Shown here piece by piece: positions 45,756-55,271 of a stretch of 64,000 nucleotides of DNA. The notes beneath the pieces are model-generated. The model saw nothing but the letters and a program-made list of their open reading frames with translations. It searched no databases and was not told the DNA's origin. The stretch's first letter is position 1. Each line of letters starts with the position of its first letter. Source of the DNA: Mesorhizobium sp. WSM3862 (lineage in GTDB: Bacteria; Pseudomonadota; Alphaproteobacteria; Rhizobiales; Rhizobiaceae); assembly GCF_002294985.1 (NCBI RefSeq), contig NZ_NSGE01000005.1:511001-575000 (forward strand). The letters are read 5' to 3'. The position numbers and the translations under genes were made by a program.

Positions 45756-46229
45756 TTATCTTTTGCAGCTCTGCGGCGTGGACCCCTTCTTCATCACCAG
45801 CGCCTCGCGACCGTCGATCACGATTGCGTCATGCGTCGCCGCTTCCTGGTAGCGGCTGGTTTGATTGGCGGGCGACGCTGGAAACACTTCGGCCGAGCCA
45901 TCCGGCCCGAGCACACGCAGAGAAGAGCCGAGATTTTGGATGGTGATCATGCCGCCATTGCCGCATCTGTAGGTGGCCGTTCCGACGCCGGCTCGCGGCG
46001 TGGTCAGGTCGGTGGTGATTTTGGTTGCGGGTGGCGAAGCTGTTGCCAATGTCTTGGGCGTTGCGGCAGCTCCGGCCCCGGGAGCGACGGGTTGGCTGGT
46101 TGGAACGGGCGAGACTGTTGGCGATAAAGTATTCGCCGCCTTCGGCACGCCGTCCTGCGGCACGCAGGCCGTAGCCGCAAGAAGCAGCGGAACAACGAGC
46201 GACACCCAAATCGCGCGGCCAAACATCAT
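45756..46229 (-). CDS. Hypothetical lipoprotein
   Basis: 157-residue protein with a lipobox at LLLAATAC (Cys22), so it should be lipidated. A Pro/Ala/Thr-rich linker (about 28-78) leads to a small C-terminal domain with RCGNGGMITIQNLGSSLRV and REALVMKKGS, an MliC/lysozyme-inhibitor-like pattern (Cys in YRCGNGG, acidic and Lys-rich tail). That resemblance is suggestive only. Either of two adjacent Met codons can be the start. Confidence 0.75.
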   Translation of the reverse strand: MMFGRAIWVSLVVPLLLAATACVPQDGVPKAANTLSPTVSPVPTSQPVAPGAGAAATPKTLATASPPATKITTDLTTPRAGVGTATYRCGNGGMITIQNLGSSLRVLGPDGSAEVFPASPANQTSRYQEAATHDAIVIDGREALVMKKGSTPQSCKR

Positions 46230-46342
46230 GTGCTGCCCCTTTCGTGCGCGGCACGCTAGCCACGCAATGCGCCAAGATCAAGCTCGCCTGGGTCAGCTGG
46301 GCCGGGGCGGGGCGATGGACGGAGTGGAGCCAAGGCGCCGAA

Positions 46343-46412
46343 ATTAACCATGTTCATTAAGTTCCCCTCCTGAAGCCTGTCTGCCCCTTAACAAAGGTTA
46401 AGAAAGGGTTAA
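46343..46412 (+). promoter_or_regulatory. Candidate pair of CtrA-binding sites
   Basis: TTAACCAT at 46343-46350, and TTAA-GAAAGGG-TTAA (full TTAA-N7-TTAA) at 46398-46412, with another TTAA at 46388. They lie 64-133 bases upstream of the small secreted protein gene at 46476. The motifs are low-frequency in this GC-rich sequence, but function is unproven. Confidence 0.4.
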
Positions 46413-46475
46413 TTTCCGATTCGCACGACGTTTGCAGGGCGATCCCGAGGGTCGCACCGTCCAAGGGAGAGCGAC

Positions 46476-46829
46476 ATGCGTTCGAATTCAGTGCGGGCAG
46501 GCCTGGCGGTCGCGACGCTGGCTGGACTTGCCACCGCCATTGCTGTGCCGGCCGAAGCCGGCCTGCGCCATCATGACCGCGTCTATGCCGATTCCTTCGG
46601 CAATCTCGTCATCGACAGCGCCGCCGGCTACAAGCGCATCATCGTCGGCGAGGGCCGGCACGCCAAGCAGCTCTCGAACTTCACCGGCGCCGGCCAGCCC
46701 GACGTCATCTACGATTCCGACGCAGCCGGTGCCCCGGGCTGCTACCAGCCGCCGGTCTTCATCAAGGGCCGTTCCTATATGTACGGCCTCTCCGACGGCG
46801 AGATGCCCAACCTCAGCCCCTGCCGCTGA
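46476..46829 (+). CDS. Secreted hypothetical protein
   Basis: 117-residue protein with a signal peptide (MRSNSVRAGLAVATLAGL, cleavage after AEA near residue 28). The mature protein has the repeated look VYADSFGNLVIDSAAGYKRI-IVG and two Cys near the end (GCYQPP and LSPCR) that may pair. It is not a family I recognise. The last 17 bases overlap the convergent diguanylate cyclase gene. Candidate CtrA sites lie upstream. Confidence 0.75.
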   Translation: MRSNSVRAGLAVATLAGLATAIAVPAEAGLRHHDRVYADSFGNLVIDSAAGYKRIIVGEGRHAKQLSNFTGAGQPDVIYDSDAAGAPGCYQPPVFIKGRSYMYGLSDGEMPNLSPCR

Positions 46830-48015
46830 CCGCCGCCGGGAACTGCCGGCGCGCGGTCCCGAGCGAGACGCGCACGCAGTCGCGGCCGGCATTCTTGGCC
46901 GCGTAAAGCGCTTCATCGGCGCGCCGCAGCAGATCTGAAAAATCCTCAGCCACGGCAAGCTCGGCGACGCCGAAGCTCGCGCTGCAGCGATGCTCGGCGG
47001 GCAGGCCCTCGATCGGCAGCCCGCCAAACGCGCTGCGCGCGCCTTCCGCGAACAATCGCGCGGCAGTGAGGTTGGTACCGGGCAGGATGATGGCGAATTC
47101 CTCGCCGCCGATGCGGCCGGCGACGTGATGCTCGGCCGCCGCCTCGCGCAGCAAGCCTGCGAACGTCTCGATGACACGATCGCCGCAGGCATGGCCGTAG
47201 CTGTCGTTGATCCTCTTGAAGTGGTCGAGGTCGGCGATGACCAGCGCCACCGGTACGCCCCGGCGCACCGCATCCCGCAACGCCAGCTCGGCATGGCGTT
47301 CGAAACCGCCGCGGTTGAGGAGCCGCGACAGCGTGTCCGTCTCCGATTTCGACATCGCCTCGGCCAGCACGTCGCGCACCAGGATAGCGAGCGCGAGCAG
47401 CGCCAGCGCCAGACCGAACACGGTGCCAAGCGACTGCGACACCAGCGCATAACCCGTCTGCACATAGGATTGCGGATTGGCGCCCCAGCCGCCCAACGCG
47501 CCGGCGATGAAAGGCTTTGATGCGAACTGCAGGGCGCTTGCCGCGAGCACGAGCATCAGGAGGTGATCGAGCCGCTCGAGCCGCTGCCTGGAGGACAGCA
47601 CGATGCCAAGCGCGGTGCACTGCATGGCCGCATAAGGAAGCTGATAGGCCAACATGCGGGTGAGCGAGTATCGCGGCAGGTCCTGCACCAGATAGACGGC
47701 GGCCGAGGCCACGGCCAGGAAGACCAGCATCGGCGCCCAGGGCGGCGTCACGCCATATTTGTGGGCAACCCCGCCGTTGAAGGCGATGGTCGCGCCGAGG
47801 AAGACAGCGAAGGCCATGACAACCGGCAGCCGGGCATCGGCAAAAGCGGGGATACTGAACTCGATGGCGAAATAGGCCATGCCTAGCAAATAGCCGAAAG
47901 CCAGCCAGCGCGCCGACACACGCCCGACGTCGTGGACGGCGATCGCCACGAAGGCCGCGGCCAACAGCCCGGCGACGAGCAGATTGATCATCAGGATGAA
48001 ATCGGCGCTGCCCAT
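46813..48015 (-). CDS. Membrane GGDEF diguanylate cyclase (first of a tandem pair)
   Basis: 400-residue protein with about seven membrane helices (residues 5-225) and a C-terminal GGDEF domain with an intact active-site motif RIGGEEFAI, so it should make cyclic-di-GMP. The RxxD inhibitory I-site that normally precedes the motif by five residues is absent (AEHH there). DTLSRLLNRGGFERHAEL is the usual linker. GAAGGGAA precedes the ATG at 48015. It lies downstream of a close relative at 48130; both are probably expressed together. Confidence 0.9.
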   Translation of the reverse strand: MGSADFILMINLLVAGLLAAAFVAIAVHDVGRVSARWLAFGYLLGMAYFAIEFSIPAFADARLPVVMAFAVFLGATIAFNGGVAHKYGVTPPWAPMLVFLAVASAAVYLVQDLPRYSLTRMLAYQLPYAAMQCTALGIVLSSRQRLERLDHLLMLVLAASALQFASKPFIAGALGGWGANPQSYVQTGYALVSQSLGTVFGLALALLALAILVRDVLAEAMSKSETDTLSRLLNRGGFERHAELALRDAVRRGVPVALVIADLDHFKRINDSYGHACGDRVIETFAGLLREAAAEHHVAGRIGGEEFAIILPGTNLTAARLFAEGARSAFGGLPIEGLPAEHRCSASFGVAELAVAEDFSDLLRRADEALYAAKNAGRDCVRVSLGTARRQFPAAVSGRG

Positions 48016-48129
48016 GTTCCCTTCGAAGCCCCCCGGGCAGAAAACCATCGACGGGCGAAAAACACGTTAACGCCGCATGCCTTCGGACGGGGATGCTGGC
48101 TGTTGTCAGGTGCTCTGGAGTGTCCGATT

Positions 48130-49323
48130 TCAGCCGACGCTCACCGCTTCGGGCACGAAGGCGGTTTCGGGGCGCTCGTAGGAAAGGCGGACGCTGTCAC
48201 GGCCATTCCTCTTGGCCTTGTAGAGCGCCTCGTCGGCGCGCCGCATCAGCGGCGCCAGCCCTTCCGCGCCGCTGCGGGCCGCAACGCCGAAGCTCGCTGT
48301 CACCCTGGTGCCGGGCGGCAGGCCGTCGACGGCTCCGGCCGAATAGAAAGTGCGGATCGCTTCGGCGAAAAGGCGCGCCGCGGCGAGATCACTGAGCGGC
48401 AGAAGCACGGCGAACTCCTCGCCGCCGATGCGCCCCGCTGCGCCGCGCGCACCGGTGGCAAAGCGCAGCTTGGCAGCGAAATCGGCAATCACTCGGTCGC
48501 CCGCCTCATGTCCGTGCTGGTCATTGAGCGCCTTGAAGTGATCGAGGTCGGCAAGCACCAGCGCGACGGGAAACCCGGCCTTGGCGCATTGATCGAGCAG
48601 AAGTGCTGCCCGTTCCTGGAAGCCGCGGCGGTTGAGAAGGCCGGACAACGGGTCGGTGTGCGTCTCGGCCTTCAGTGCCTTCAGCACGTCGAGGGCGGCC
48701 GCCGTGAACAGGCAGAGCGCGATCAGAAGCGACAAAAGCGCGTGCGAGAGCAGCGCCGTCGTCCAGTAGGACGAGCCGTAGAAGCCGTCATAGCTTGGGA
48801 ACGGTCCATGCGCGATGACGACGATCAGGGTACGGGCGGTGAAGTTCAGCGCGGAAAGCAGGGCCAGCGCGACCAGGATTTTCTCAGGGCCATTGTTGCG
48901 CACTGTCCTGAGCTCGACGGCGACGAGCAGGCTCAGGCCGCCGAAGCCGAAATTCATGCTGAGCACGCGCCAGGTAAGATCCGGCTGGACGAACATGAAC
49001 CATGCGAAGGCGGCGAGCCCGCCGCCGGCCATGACACCGATGCCGAAATAGGGCACGCGCCGGCCGTAGCGCGCGATGATCGCGCCGGAAAGGCAGCAGG
49101 CGGCTATCGTGAAACATATGTTGGAGATCAGCTTGGTCGCCACGATGCCGAGCGGCAACGTGAAATATTGCAGCAGGAAACCCGACGCCGACAGGCAGTA
49201 GCTCGCCGCCAGCACCGCCAGATACGGACGATGGCGCTGATAAAACCACAGCACGAGGAACGCAGCGCCGAGCGCCAGCGCTATCGTCGGATTGAGCAGC
49301 GCTATGAGCAGACCGGTGTCCAA
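48130..49323 (-). CDS. Membrane GGDEF diguanylate cyclase (second of a tandem pair)
   Basis: About 397 residues: seven or eight membrane helices, then a GGDEF domain (TDPLSGLLNRRGFQER; active site RIGGEEFAVLLP). The I-site RxxD is also lacking (GARG). The start is uncertain: no ATG lies before the first membrane helix, and I propose TTG 49323 (LDTGLLIALLNP), with GGGGAAG upstream; a second TTG lies at 49377. The domain layout matches its neighbour, suggesting an old duplication followed by divergence of the sensor part. Confidence 0.85.
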   Translation of the reverse strand: MDTGLLIALLNPTIALALGAAFLVLWFYQRHRPYLAVLAASYCLSASGFLLQYFTLPLGIVATKLISNICFTIAACCLSGAIIARYGRRVPYFGIGVMAGGGLAAFAWFMFVQPDLTWRVLSMNFGFGGLSLLVAVELRTVRNNGPEKILVALALLSALNFTARTLIVVIAHGPFPSYDGFYGSSYWTTALLSHALLSLLIALCLFTAAALDVLKALKAETHTDPLSGLLNRRGFQERAALLLDQCAKAGFPVALVLADLDHFKALNDQHGHEAGDRVIADFAAKLRFATGARGAAGRIGGEEFAVLLPLSDLAAARLFAEAIRTFYSAGAVDGLPPGTRVTASFGVAARSGAEGLAPLMRRADEALYKAKRNGRDSVRLSYERPETAFVPEAVSVG

Positions 49324-49449
49324 CGGACCGTGACTTCCCCAAGTTACCCAAGGGGAGATGCTAGTCGGGAAGCACAAACAAGCGGTTAAGCGACGGCACG
49401 GAACAGCTCCGGGAGACCGGCGTTCTCAACACAAAACAGGAGAACGCCG

Positions 49450-49764
49450 ATGGCCGGTACAATCACCCTGACCGAGCACGATGCGATCCGTTCCTGGGCG
49501 GCGGCGCGCGCCGGATTTCCGGCCATTGTCGACATTTCGCCCGAGGCCGGCACGCAACCCATGCTGCGCCTGGTTTTTGGCCAGAACGCCTATGAGGACG
49601 ACGACCGCCCGGAGCGGCCTCCCAACGCCGGCGGCTACGAGCTGGTCGAATGGGACGAGTGGTTCAAGATTTTTGACGAGCAGCAACTGGCGCTGATCGT
49701 CGCTGCCGACGAGCCTGGCCGACGTGAGGAGTTCCACGAGATTATTCGGCTCGGCGACCGCTGA
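49450..49764 (+). CDS. Conserved hypothetical protein (104 aa)
   Basis: 104-residue acidic soluble protein. The first half (ITLTEHDAIRSWAAARAGFP) looks helical and the second half (YELVEWDEWFKIFDEQQLAL) is rich in aromatic and acidic residues. CAGGAG lies nine bases before the ATG. I do not recognise the fold; the overall look suits a small regulator or inhibitor-like protein. It ends at a strong bidirectional terminator shared with leuC. Confidence 0.7.
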   Translation: MAGTITLTEHDAIRSWAAARAGFPAIVDISPEAGTQPMLRLVFGQNAYEDDDRPERPPNAGGYELVEWDEWFKIFDEQQLALIVAADEPGRREEFHEIIRLGDR

Positions 49765-49769
49765 GCGAC

Positions 49770-49804
49770 AAAAGGCCCGGATCGCGGTGCGCTCCGGGCC
49801 TTTG
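49770..49804. terminator. Bidirectional terminator between the 104-aa gene and leuC
   Basis: Perfect 12-bp stem AAAAGGCCCGGA/TCCGGGCCTTTT (49770-49781 and 49793-49804) with an 11-base loop. The A and T ends supply a U-tract in both directions. It lies 6 bases after the plus-strand stop and 21 bases after the leuC stop. Confidence 0.88.
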
Positions 49805-49824
49805 ATCGCCTCCGCGGCAGGCCG

Positions 49825-51234
49825 TTACTTCCAGTCGCGGATATCGACGAAATGGCCGGCGATTGCCGCCGCCGCCGCCATGGCCGGCGAGACCAGATGG
49901 GTGCGGCCCTTAAAACCCTGCCGGCCCTCGAAATTGCGGTTCGAGGTCGAGGCGCAGCGCTCATGCGGCTTCAGCCGGTCGTCGTTCATCGCCAGGCACA
50001 TCGAGCAGCCGGGCTCGCGCCAGTCGAAGCCCGCGGCGACGAAGATCTTGTCGAGCCCTTCGGCTTCGGCCTGCTCCTTCACCAGGCCGGAGCCCGGCAC
50101 GATCATGGCGTTCACGCGCGGATTGACCTTCTTGCCCTCGACAACCTTGGCGGCGGCGCGCAGGTCCTCGATGCGGCCATTGGTGCAGGACCCGATGAAG
50201 ACGCGGTCGAGCGTGATGTCGGTGATCTTGGTTCCGGGCGTCAGCCCCATATAGTCGAGCGCGCGCAGCTTCGAGGAACGCTTGTTCTCGTCGGCGATGT
50301 CGGCCGGATTCGGCACGAAACCCTGCACCGAGACGACATCCTCGGGCGAGGAGCCCCAGGAGACGATCGGCGGCAGTTTTTGCGCATCGAGCACGACCAC
50401 CTTGTCGAAATGCGCACCTTCGTCGGAATGCAGCGTCTTCCAGTAGGCAAGCGCGGCGTCCCAGGCGGCGCCCTTCGGCGCGCGCGGCTTGTCCTTCACA
50501 TAGGCGAAGGTGGTCTCGTCCGGCGCGATCAAGCCGGCGCGCGCACCGCCTTCGATCGACATGTTGCAGATCGTCATGCGGCCTTCCATCGACAGCGAGC
50601 GGATCGCCTCGCCGGCATATTCGATGACGTAGCCGGTGCCGCCGGCGGTGCCGATCTCGCCGATGATGGCGAGGATGATGTCCTTGGCGGTGACGCCTTC
50701 CGGAAGCTGGCCGTCAACGCGCACCAGCATGTTCTTGGCCTTGCGCTGGATCAAGGTTTGCGTCGCCAGCACATGCTCGACTTCCGAAGTGCCGATGCCG
50801 TGCGCCAGCGCGCCGAACGCACCGTGCGTGGAGGTGTGGCTGTCGCCGCAGACAATGGTCATGCCGGGCAGCGTGAAGCCTTGCTCCGGCCCGATGATGT
50901 GGACGATGCCCTGGCGGACGTCGTTCTCCGAATAATATTCGATGCCGAAATCCTTGGCATTCTTGGCCAGCGCCTCGACCTGGATGCGGCTTTCCTCGTT
51001 CTTGATGCCGAACTTGCGCTCGGGCGAGGTCGGCACGTTGTGGTCGACCACGGCGAGCGTCTTCTCAGGATGGCGAACGTCTCGGCCGCTCATGCGCAGG
51101 CCTTCGAAGGCCTGCGGGCTGGTGACCTCGTGGACGAGGTGGCGGTCGATATAGAGCAGGCAGGTTCCGTCGTCCTGGCGGTCGACGACATGGTCGTCGA
51201 AGATCTTGTCGTAGAGGGTGCGCGGTGCGCTCAT
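49825..51234 (-). CDS. leuC: 3-isopropylmalate dehydratase large subunit
   Basis: 469-residue aconitase-family enzyme of leucine synthesis, isomerising 2- to 3-isopropylmalate with LeuD. The [4Fe-4S] ligands are in [12 protein letters not shown] and [19 protein letters not shown] at the start and [13 protein letters not shown] are diagnostic. leuD is not adjacent. The ATG at 51234 gives the standard length. Confidence 0.97.
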   Translation of the reverse strand: MSAPRTLYDKIFDDHVVDRQDDGTCLLYIDRHLVHEVTSPQAFEGLRMSGRDVRHPEKTLAVVDHNVPTSPERKFGIKNEESRIQVEALAKNAKDFGIEYYSENDVRQGIVHIIGPEQGFTLPGMTIVCGDSHTSTHGAFGALAHGIGTSEVEHVLATQTLIQRKAKNMLVRVDGQLPEGVTAKDIILAIIGEIGTAGGTGYVIEYAGEAIRSLSMEGRMTICNMSIEGGARAGLIAPDETTFAYVKDKPRAPKGAAWDAALAYWKTLHSDEGAHFDKVVVLDAQKLPPIVSWGSSPEDVVSVQGFVPNPADIADENKRSSKLRALDYMGLTPGTKITDITLDRVFIGSCTNGRIEDLRAAAKVVEGKKVNPRVNAMIVPGSGLVKEQAEAEGLDKIFVAAGFDWREPGCSMCLAMNDDRLKPHERCASTSNRNFEGRQGFKGRTHLVSPAMAAAAAIAGHFVDIRDWK

Positions 51235-51313
51235 GTGCGTAAATCCGTCGATATGAGAATGGCAAAAGCTGGCGCCGGGGCTTCTGACCGGCGAAGCGAT
51301 CGGATAAGTCGCC

Positions 51314-51442
51314 TCAGCTAAGTCGGCTGGTGAGCGCGCCGCAGACGCGCGCGGCAAATCGCGACGGCAGGCGCTTCCTGTCCTGCAGCACGAAACCCTT
51401 ATAGGCCGGATCGCCGAAAAGCTCTTCCATGGCGCTGCTCAT
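51314..51442 (-). CDS. Possible small protein upstream of leuC (42 aa)
   Basis: 42-codon frame beginning [20 protein letters not shown] and ending [11 protein letters not shown], in the 280-bp gap between leuC and the methyltransferase. Third-position GC is high, as in neighbouring genes, which argues for coding. No good ribosome-binding site is seen for either Met. It is not leucine-rich enough to be an obvious leu leader peptide. A short inverted repeat TTCTCCCC/GGAGAAGG lies upstream at about 51483-51507. Confidence 0.4.
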   Translation of the reverse strand: MSSAMEELFGDPAYKGFVLQDRKRLPSRFAARVCGALTSRLS

Positions 51443-51514
51443 ATCAACGTTTTGGCTTTTCGGCAATTGCGGTAGCTTTGCCTTCTCCCCTTGTGGGAGA
51501 AGGGGAAGCCGCGC

Positions 51515-52150
51515 TCACAGCACCTCGAACACAAAAGTCTTCACCAGCGCGCCCGGGTCGCCGATCGCATAGCAGCGGAACCACGTGCTTTCCTCTGCCA
51601 GCCGCCATTTCCTTGCCTGCCTGAGTGCGTCGAACACCGCCTGGAAGCCGCCGCTCTCAAAAACCTGGTCGCGCACGGTGAAGATGGCGTGGCCGCCGCT
51701 CTTCGTGATGCGCACCAGCTCATGCAGGCCCTCGGCCGGCGCGTGGCCGATGGTGAAGACGCCGGTCGAGAAGAAGGCGCGGAAATGACTGTCGGGCCAA
51801 GGCAGCCGGCCGCCGAGCATCGCCTTCTTCAGCTCGCCATAGGCATTGCGGCTGCCTGCGATCTTCAGCATGTCGTCGGAAAGGTCGAGACCGGCGATGT
51901 CGCCATAGCCCAGCGCTTTCAATGACGGCCCGGACAGGCCGGTGCCGCAGCCGGCGTCGAGCAGCGGGCCTTCGCCCGCCGGCACATGCCGCGCCACCCA
52001 GGCGGTGATGAGGAAGGGCAGCAGATAACCGAGCGAGGCGGTCTCGCTGTCATAGGTCGCCGCCCATTCGGCATAGGCCTTGGCGAGCGCCTCCGGCGTC
52101 TCGGCTGAATAGACGGAGCCCAGCGCCGCATTGGCCTTGTCGAAATTCAT
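51515..52150 (-). CDS. SAM-dependent methyltransferase
   Basis: 211-residue class I methyltransferase. Motif I is PLLDAGCGTGLSGPSL, motif II has IAGLDLSDDMLKIA, and motif IV reads FRAFFSTGVFTIG. The N-terminal part (YAEWAATYDSETASLGY) recalls the WBSCR27-type small-molecule methyltransferases. It stands alone between the leuC region and an amino-acid ABC operon. Substrate unknown. Confidence 0.85.
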   Translation of the reverse strand: MNFDKANAALGSVYSAETPEALAKAYAEWAATYDSETASLGYLLPFLITAWVARHVPAGEGPLLDAGCGTGLSGPSLKALGYGDIAGLDLSDDMLKIAGSRNAYGELKKAMLGGRLPWPDSHFRAFFSTGVFTIGHAPAEGLHELVRITKSGGHAIFTVRDQVFESGGFQAVFDALRQARKWRLAEESTWFRCYAIGDPGALVKTFVFEVL

Positions 52151-52207
52151 GGGTCAGCTCCTGGACGTTACCAACCCAGCAAGCGTAGCGCGCTCTTGGC
52201 CCGGGGG

Positions 52208-53020
52208 CTATTGCTCATGCTGCCGTCGCAGCCGTTTCTCGAGCGCCCGCAGCGCCAGCGACAGGCCGACCGTCAAGATCAGATAGATATACGCGACGAT
52301 CGAATAGGTCTCGAAGAAGCGGAACGAGCCGGCGGCATAGACCTTGCCGATCTGGGTGATGTCGGCGACGCCCAGCACCGAGACCAGCGAGGAGTCCTTG
52401 ACCATGGCAACGAAATCGTTGCCGAGCGGCGGCAGGATGGTGCGGATCGCCTGCGGAAAGACAATAAGCCGGAAGCGCTGCACGCGCGTCAACCCGAGCG
52501 CTTTTGCCGCCTCGATCTGACCCTTCTCGACCGACAGGATGCCGGCCCGGAACACTTCCGAGATGAAGGCCGAATAGCCGATGGTCAGAGCCATGATGGC
52601 GCGCCACAGAAGCGAGACATCCCGCACCAGGAGCTCGCCGATCCAGCCGGCGCTCTGCAGCGGCGCCGTCAGCGCGTTCCACGCCGCGACGAATGCCGGC
52701 GCCCCGGCAAAAGCGATCCAGAACAGCAGCACCAGGATCGGCACGCCGCGGATGATCTCGACATAGAAGCGCGCGATCTGGCGCAGCCATTGCGACCCCG
52801 ACAAGGCCATCAGCGCGATGCCGAGTCCAAGCGCCGAGGCCAGCGCGAAGCCGACCACGGTGACGAAGACAGTGATGCCGATGCCCATGGCGACGGTGGC
52901 GAAGACCTCGGCGTAAAGGTCGCTGGCGGCGATGGCCAGCGCCGCAGCGAGCGCCAGGATGGCCGCTGCGGCCAGCCACCAGGGGAATTCGGATTTGGCG
53001 GTGGACGTCGTGGCGGACAT
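52208..53020 (-). CDS. Polar amino acid ABC transporter permease
   Basis: 270-residue inner-membrane permease of the HisM/GlnP family. Five or six membrane helices are visible and the EAA loop is in the third quarter: EVFRAGILSVEKGQIEAAKALGL, with the family's QAIRTILPPLGNDFV following. The ATG at 53020 is chosen for position ahead of the first helix. The binding-protein gene is upstream on the same strand with a MITE-like element in between; no ATPase gene is adjacent. Confidence 0.92.
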   Translation of the reverse strand: MSATTSTAKSEFPWWLAAAAILALAAALAIAASDLYAEVFATVAMGIGITVFVTVVGFALASALGLGIALMALSGSQWLRQIARFYVEIIRGVPILVLLFWIAFAGAPAFVAAWNALTAPLQSAGWIGELLVRDVSLLWRAIMALTIGYSAFISEVFRAGILSVEKGQIEAAKALGLTRVQRFRLIVFPQAIRTILPPLGNDFVAMVKDSSLVSVLGVADITQIGKVYAAGSFRFFETYSIVAYIYLILTVGLSLALRALEKRLRRQHEQ

Positions 53021-53062
53021 CAGGATGTGCCGCCAGCATCGTTGCGAAGGCCGCGTTCCGGC

Positions 53063-53220
53063 ACAGCCCCCTCTGCGCTGCCGGGCATCTCCCCCGCAGG
53101 AGGGAAGATCAGCAGCTTTGTCGCCGGCGCTCTTCTTGCAACGTCGGCGATTTGCGAAAGCGAAGGCGACAGCCAATCTCCCCGCTTGCGGGGGAGATGT
53201 CCGGTAGGACAGAGGGGGGT
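53063..53220. repeat. MITE-like family B element, full copy 2
   Basis: About 158 bases matching 41465-41624 along its whole length at roughly 75-80 percent by eye. Ends are complementary (CCCCCTCTGCGCTGCCGGGC and TGTCCGGTAGGACAGAGGGGGG), with inner CTCCCCC/GGGGGAG stems. It lies within an ABC transporter operon, between the binding protein and permease genes. Confidence 0.8.
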
Positions 53221-53286
53221 GGGAAGGAATGAGATTTTCGCGGTTTTCCGCCCGCCGCCGTCGCCGATCATTCGCAGCAAAGGAGC

Positions 53287-54084
53287 CTACTGCCCCATCT
53301 TGTAGTCGAGGAACCACTTCTTGTTCAGCGCATCGAGCGTGCCATCGGCCTTGAGCGCGGCGATCGCGGCGTTGACCGGCTTCACCAGGTCCGAGCCCTT
53401 GGGGAAGATGAAGCCGAAATCCTCGCTGCCGAGCGGCCCGCCGATCAGCTTCAGCTTGCCTTCGGAGGCATCGACATAGCCCTTGCCGGCGGTGCCGTCG
53501 GTCAGCACCACGTCGACATCGCCGGACTTCAGCGCCTGCACGCTGGCGCCGAAGGTCTCGAACAATTTTATGCGCGGATTCTGCTCATTGCCGTCGAGCA
53601 CGCTGTAGACGGCGGTGTAGAAGGGCGTCGTGCCGGCTTGCGCGCCGATCAGCCCGTCCTTGAAGGCGGCAAAGCTCTTGGCGTCGGTGAAGCGGCTCTC
53701 GTCGCCGCGCACCAGCATGAACTGTTCCGATCGCATGTAAGGGTCCGAGAAGTCGACCTTCGCCTTGCGCTCGTCCTTGATGGTGATGCCGGTCATGCCG
53801 ATATTGTACTGGTTGTCGGAAACGGCCTGGATCATCGCGTCCCAGGAGGTGTTCTGGTACTCGACCTTGAAATTCAGCCGCTTGGCGATCTCATCCATCG
53901 CGTCATATTCCCAGCCGATCTGCTTGCCGGTCTTCTTGTCGATGAACTGCAGCGGCGGGTAAGCGTTTTCGGTCACCACCACGACCTTTCTGCCGCCGAG
54001 ATCGGGCAGCGTGTCGGCGAGCGCCGCAGCGGGCGCGAGAAGGCAGGCCAATAGGCCGGCCAGCAGCAGTTTCGACTTGATCAT
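53287..54084 (-). CDS. Amino acid ABC transporter substrate-binding protein
   Basis: 265-residue periplasmic protein with a signal peptide ([20 protein letters not shown], cleavage after ALA near residue 23). The SBP_bac_3 fold is clear: [19 protein letters not shown], then [20 protein letters not shown] and [20 protein letters not shown]. It would bind a polar amino acid or related compound for the downstream permease. The 346-bp region between it and rplS contains only the rplS terminator; nothing else is recognisable there. Confidence 0.93.
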   Translation of the reverse strand: MIKSKLLLAGLLACLLAPAAALADTLPDLGGRKVVVVTENAYPPLQFIDKKTGKQIGWEYDAMDEIAKRLNFKVEYQNTSWDAMIQAVSDNQYNIGMTGITIKDERKAKVDFSDPYMRSEQFMLVRGDESRFTDAKSFAAFKDGLIGAQAGTTPFYTAVYSVLDGNEQNPRIKLFETFGASVQALKSGDVDVVLTDGTAGKGYVDASEGKLKLIGGPLGSEDFGFIFPKGSDLVKPVNAAIAALKADGTLDALNKKWFLDYKMGQ

Positions 54085-54383
54085 GACGAACTCCCGAACG
54101 TGACTGGCGGCGCTACGCTCGCCCAAGAGAAAAACCGGCGCCGACTTTAGCTTTCCGCAAGCGCCTTGCAAGCCGATCCGCTGCATCGATGAGCGCCAAA
54201 GCGGATCCCCATGCTCTGATCGGCACGCTTCCCGAACCCAGCCTGCGACGGACCATCCCGCGGAATCCGCGACCGCTTCGCGCAACCCGGCGACCAGCCG
54301 GGTCGGCGTGCCATGCAGGGCTTTCAGCTCGGCGCGTTCCGGCGGCATGCTGCAGGCAAGCGCGCCGCTTGCACATCCAAACG

Positions 54384-54407
54384 AAAAAGGCGGCCGAAGC
54401 CGCCTTT
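54384..54407 (-). terminator. Rho-independent terminator of rplS
   Basis: 9-bp stem AAAGGCGGC/GCCGCCTTT around a CGAA tetraloop (TTCG on the transcribed strand), ending in a U-tract on the minus strand. It starts 24 bases after the rplS stop. Confidence 0.88.
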
Positions 54408-54430
54408 CCAAAACAATCTGCGGAAGCGCC

Positions 54431-54949
54431 TTATTCGGCCGACGCAGACTCCGCAGCCTTCTTCTCGGCGGCGTCCTGCGCGGCTTTCTCCGCAGCCAGC
54501 GCCTCGGCGGCGGCGACCTTCTCGGCCTCGATGCGGGCGCGTTCGGCGTTCAGCGCATCACGCTCTTCATCGTTCAGCTTGCGGGCGCGCACGCCGGTGT
54601 TTTCCGAAATGCGGGCCGACTTGCCGCGACGGTCGCGCAGGTAATAGAGCTTGGCGCGGCGCACCTTGCCACGGCGCACGATCTCGACGCCTTCGACCAT
54701 CGGCGAGTAGACCGGGAACACGCGCTCGACGCCTTCGCCGTAGGAAATCTTGCGGACGGTGAAATTCTCCTGGAAGCCGGAGCCGGAACGGGCGATGACC
54801 ACGCCCTCATAGGCCTGGACGCGGGTGCGGCTGCCTTCGGTGACGCGCACCTGGACGCGCACGGTGTCGCCAGGCTGGAATTCGGGCAGCTTGCGCTTGG
54901 CTTCGATCTTGGCGGCCTGCTCGGCCTCGAGCTGACGGATGAGATCCAT
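54431..54949 (-). CDS. rplS: 50S ribosomal protein L19
   Basis: 172-residue L19. The conserved core (about 1-125) contains [35 protein letters not shown] and [20 protein letters not shown]. The C-terminal 45 residues form an Ala/Glu-rich helix ([20 protein letters not shown]) seen in Rhizobiales L19 but not in the E. coli protein. It is separated from trmD by a gene on the opposite strand. The upstream 322-bp gap (54950-55271) has a stem-loop at 55098-55117 (CCGGAAGA/TCTTCCGG), otherwise nothing recognisable. Confidence 0.97.
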   Translation of the reverse strand: MDLIRQLEAEQAAKIEAKRKLPEFQPGDTVRVQVRVTEGSRTRVQAYEGVVIARSGSGFQENFTVRKISYGEGVERVFPVYSPMVEGVEIVRRGKVRRAKLYYLRDRRGKSARISENTGVRARKLNDEERDALNAERARIEAEKVAAAEALAAEKAAQDAAEKKAAESASAE

Positions 54950-55271
54950 CTCAAATATCCACTTCTTGTTCTTCCGACAGCCAGAGCGTCCTCGACTTGC
55001 CTTGCAGTTCCAATGACCGCTCGGCTATGTCCTTTGCCCAGACATTCAAATCGGGGGCATCGGACAGGGACGGCTACACCGCCATTTGTTGACGGGTCCG
55101 GAAGATCGTTCTTCCGGTTCGGGCGGCGACATACAGCTATTTCGGCGCTTTGTCACGCCTTTGACGCCTAATTTTTGAAAACTATGGCCCCATCATATTG
55201 CCGCCGTGCCGGGTTGCGCGCGCCATGCAAGCTTTCTAAGTCGGAGAAAGCTATTTCCCAGGCCTCCCTCG

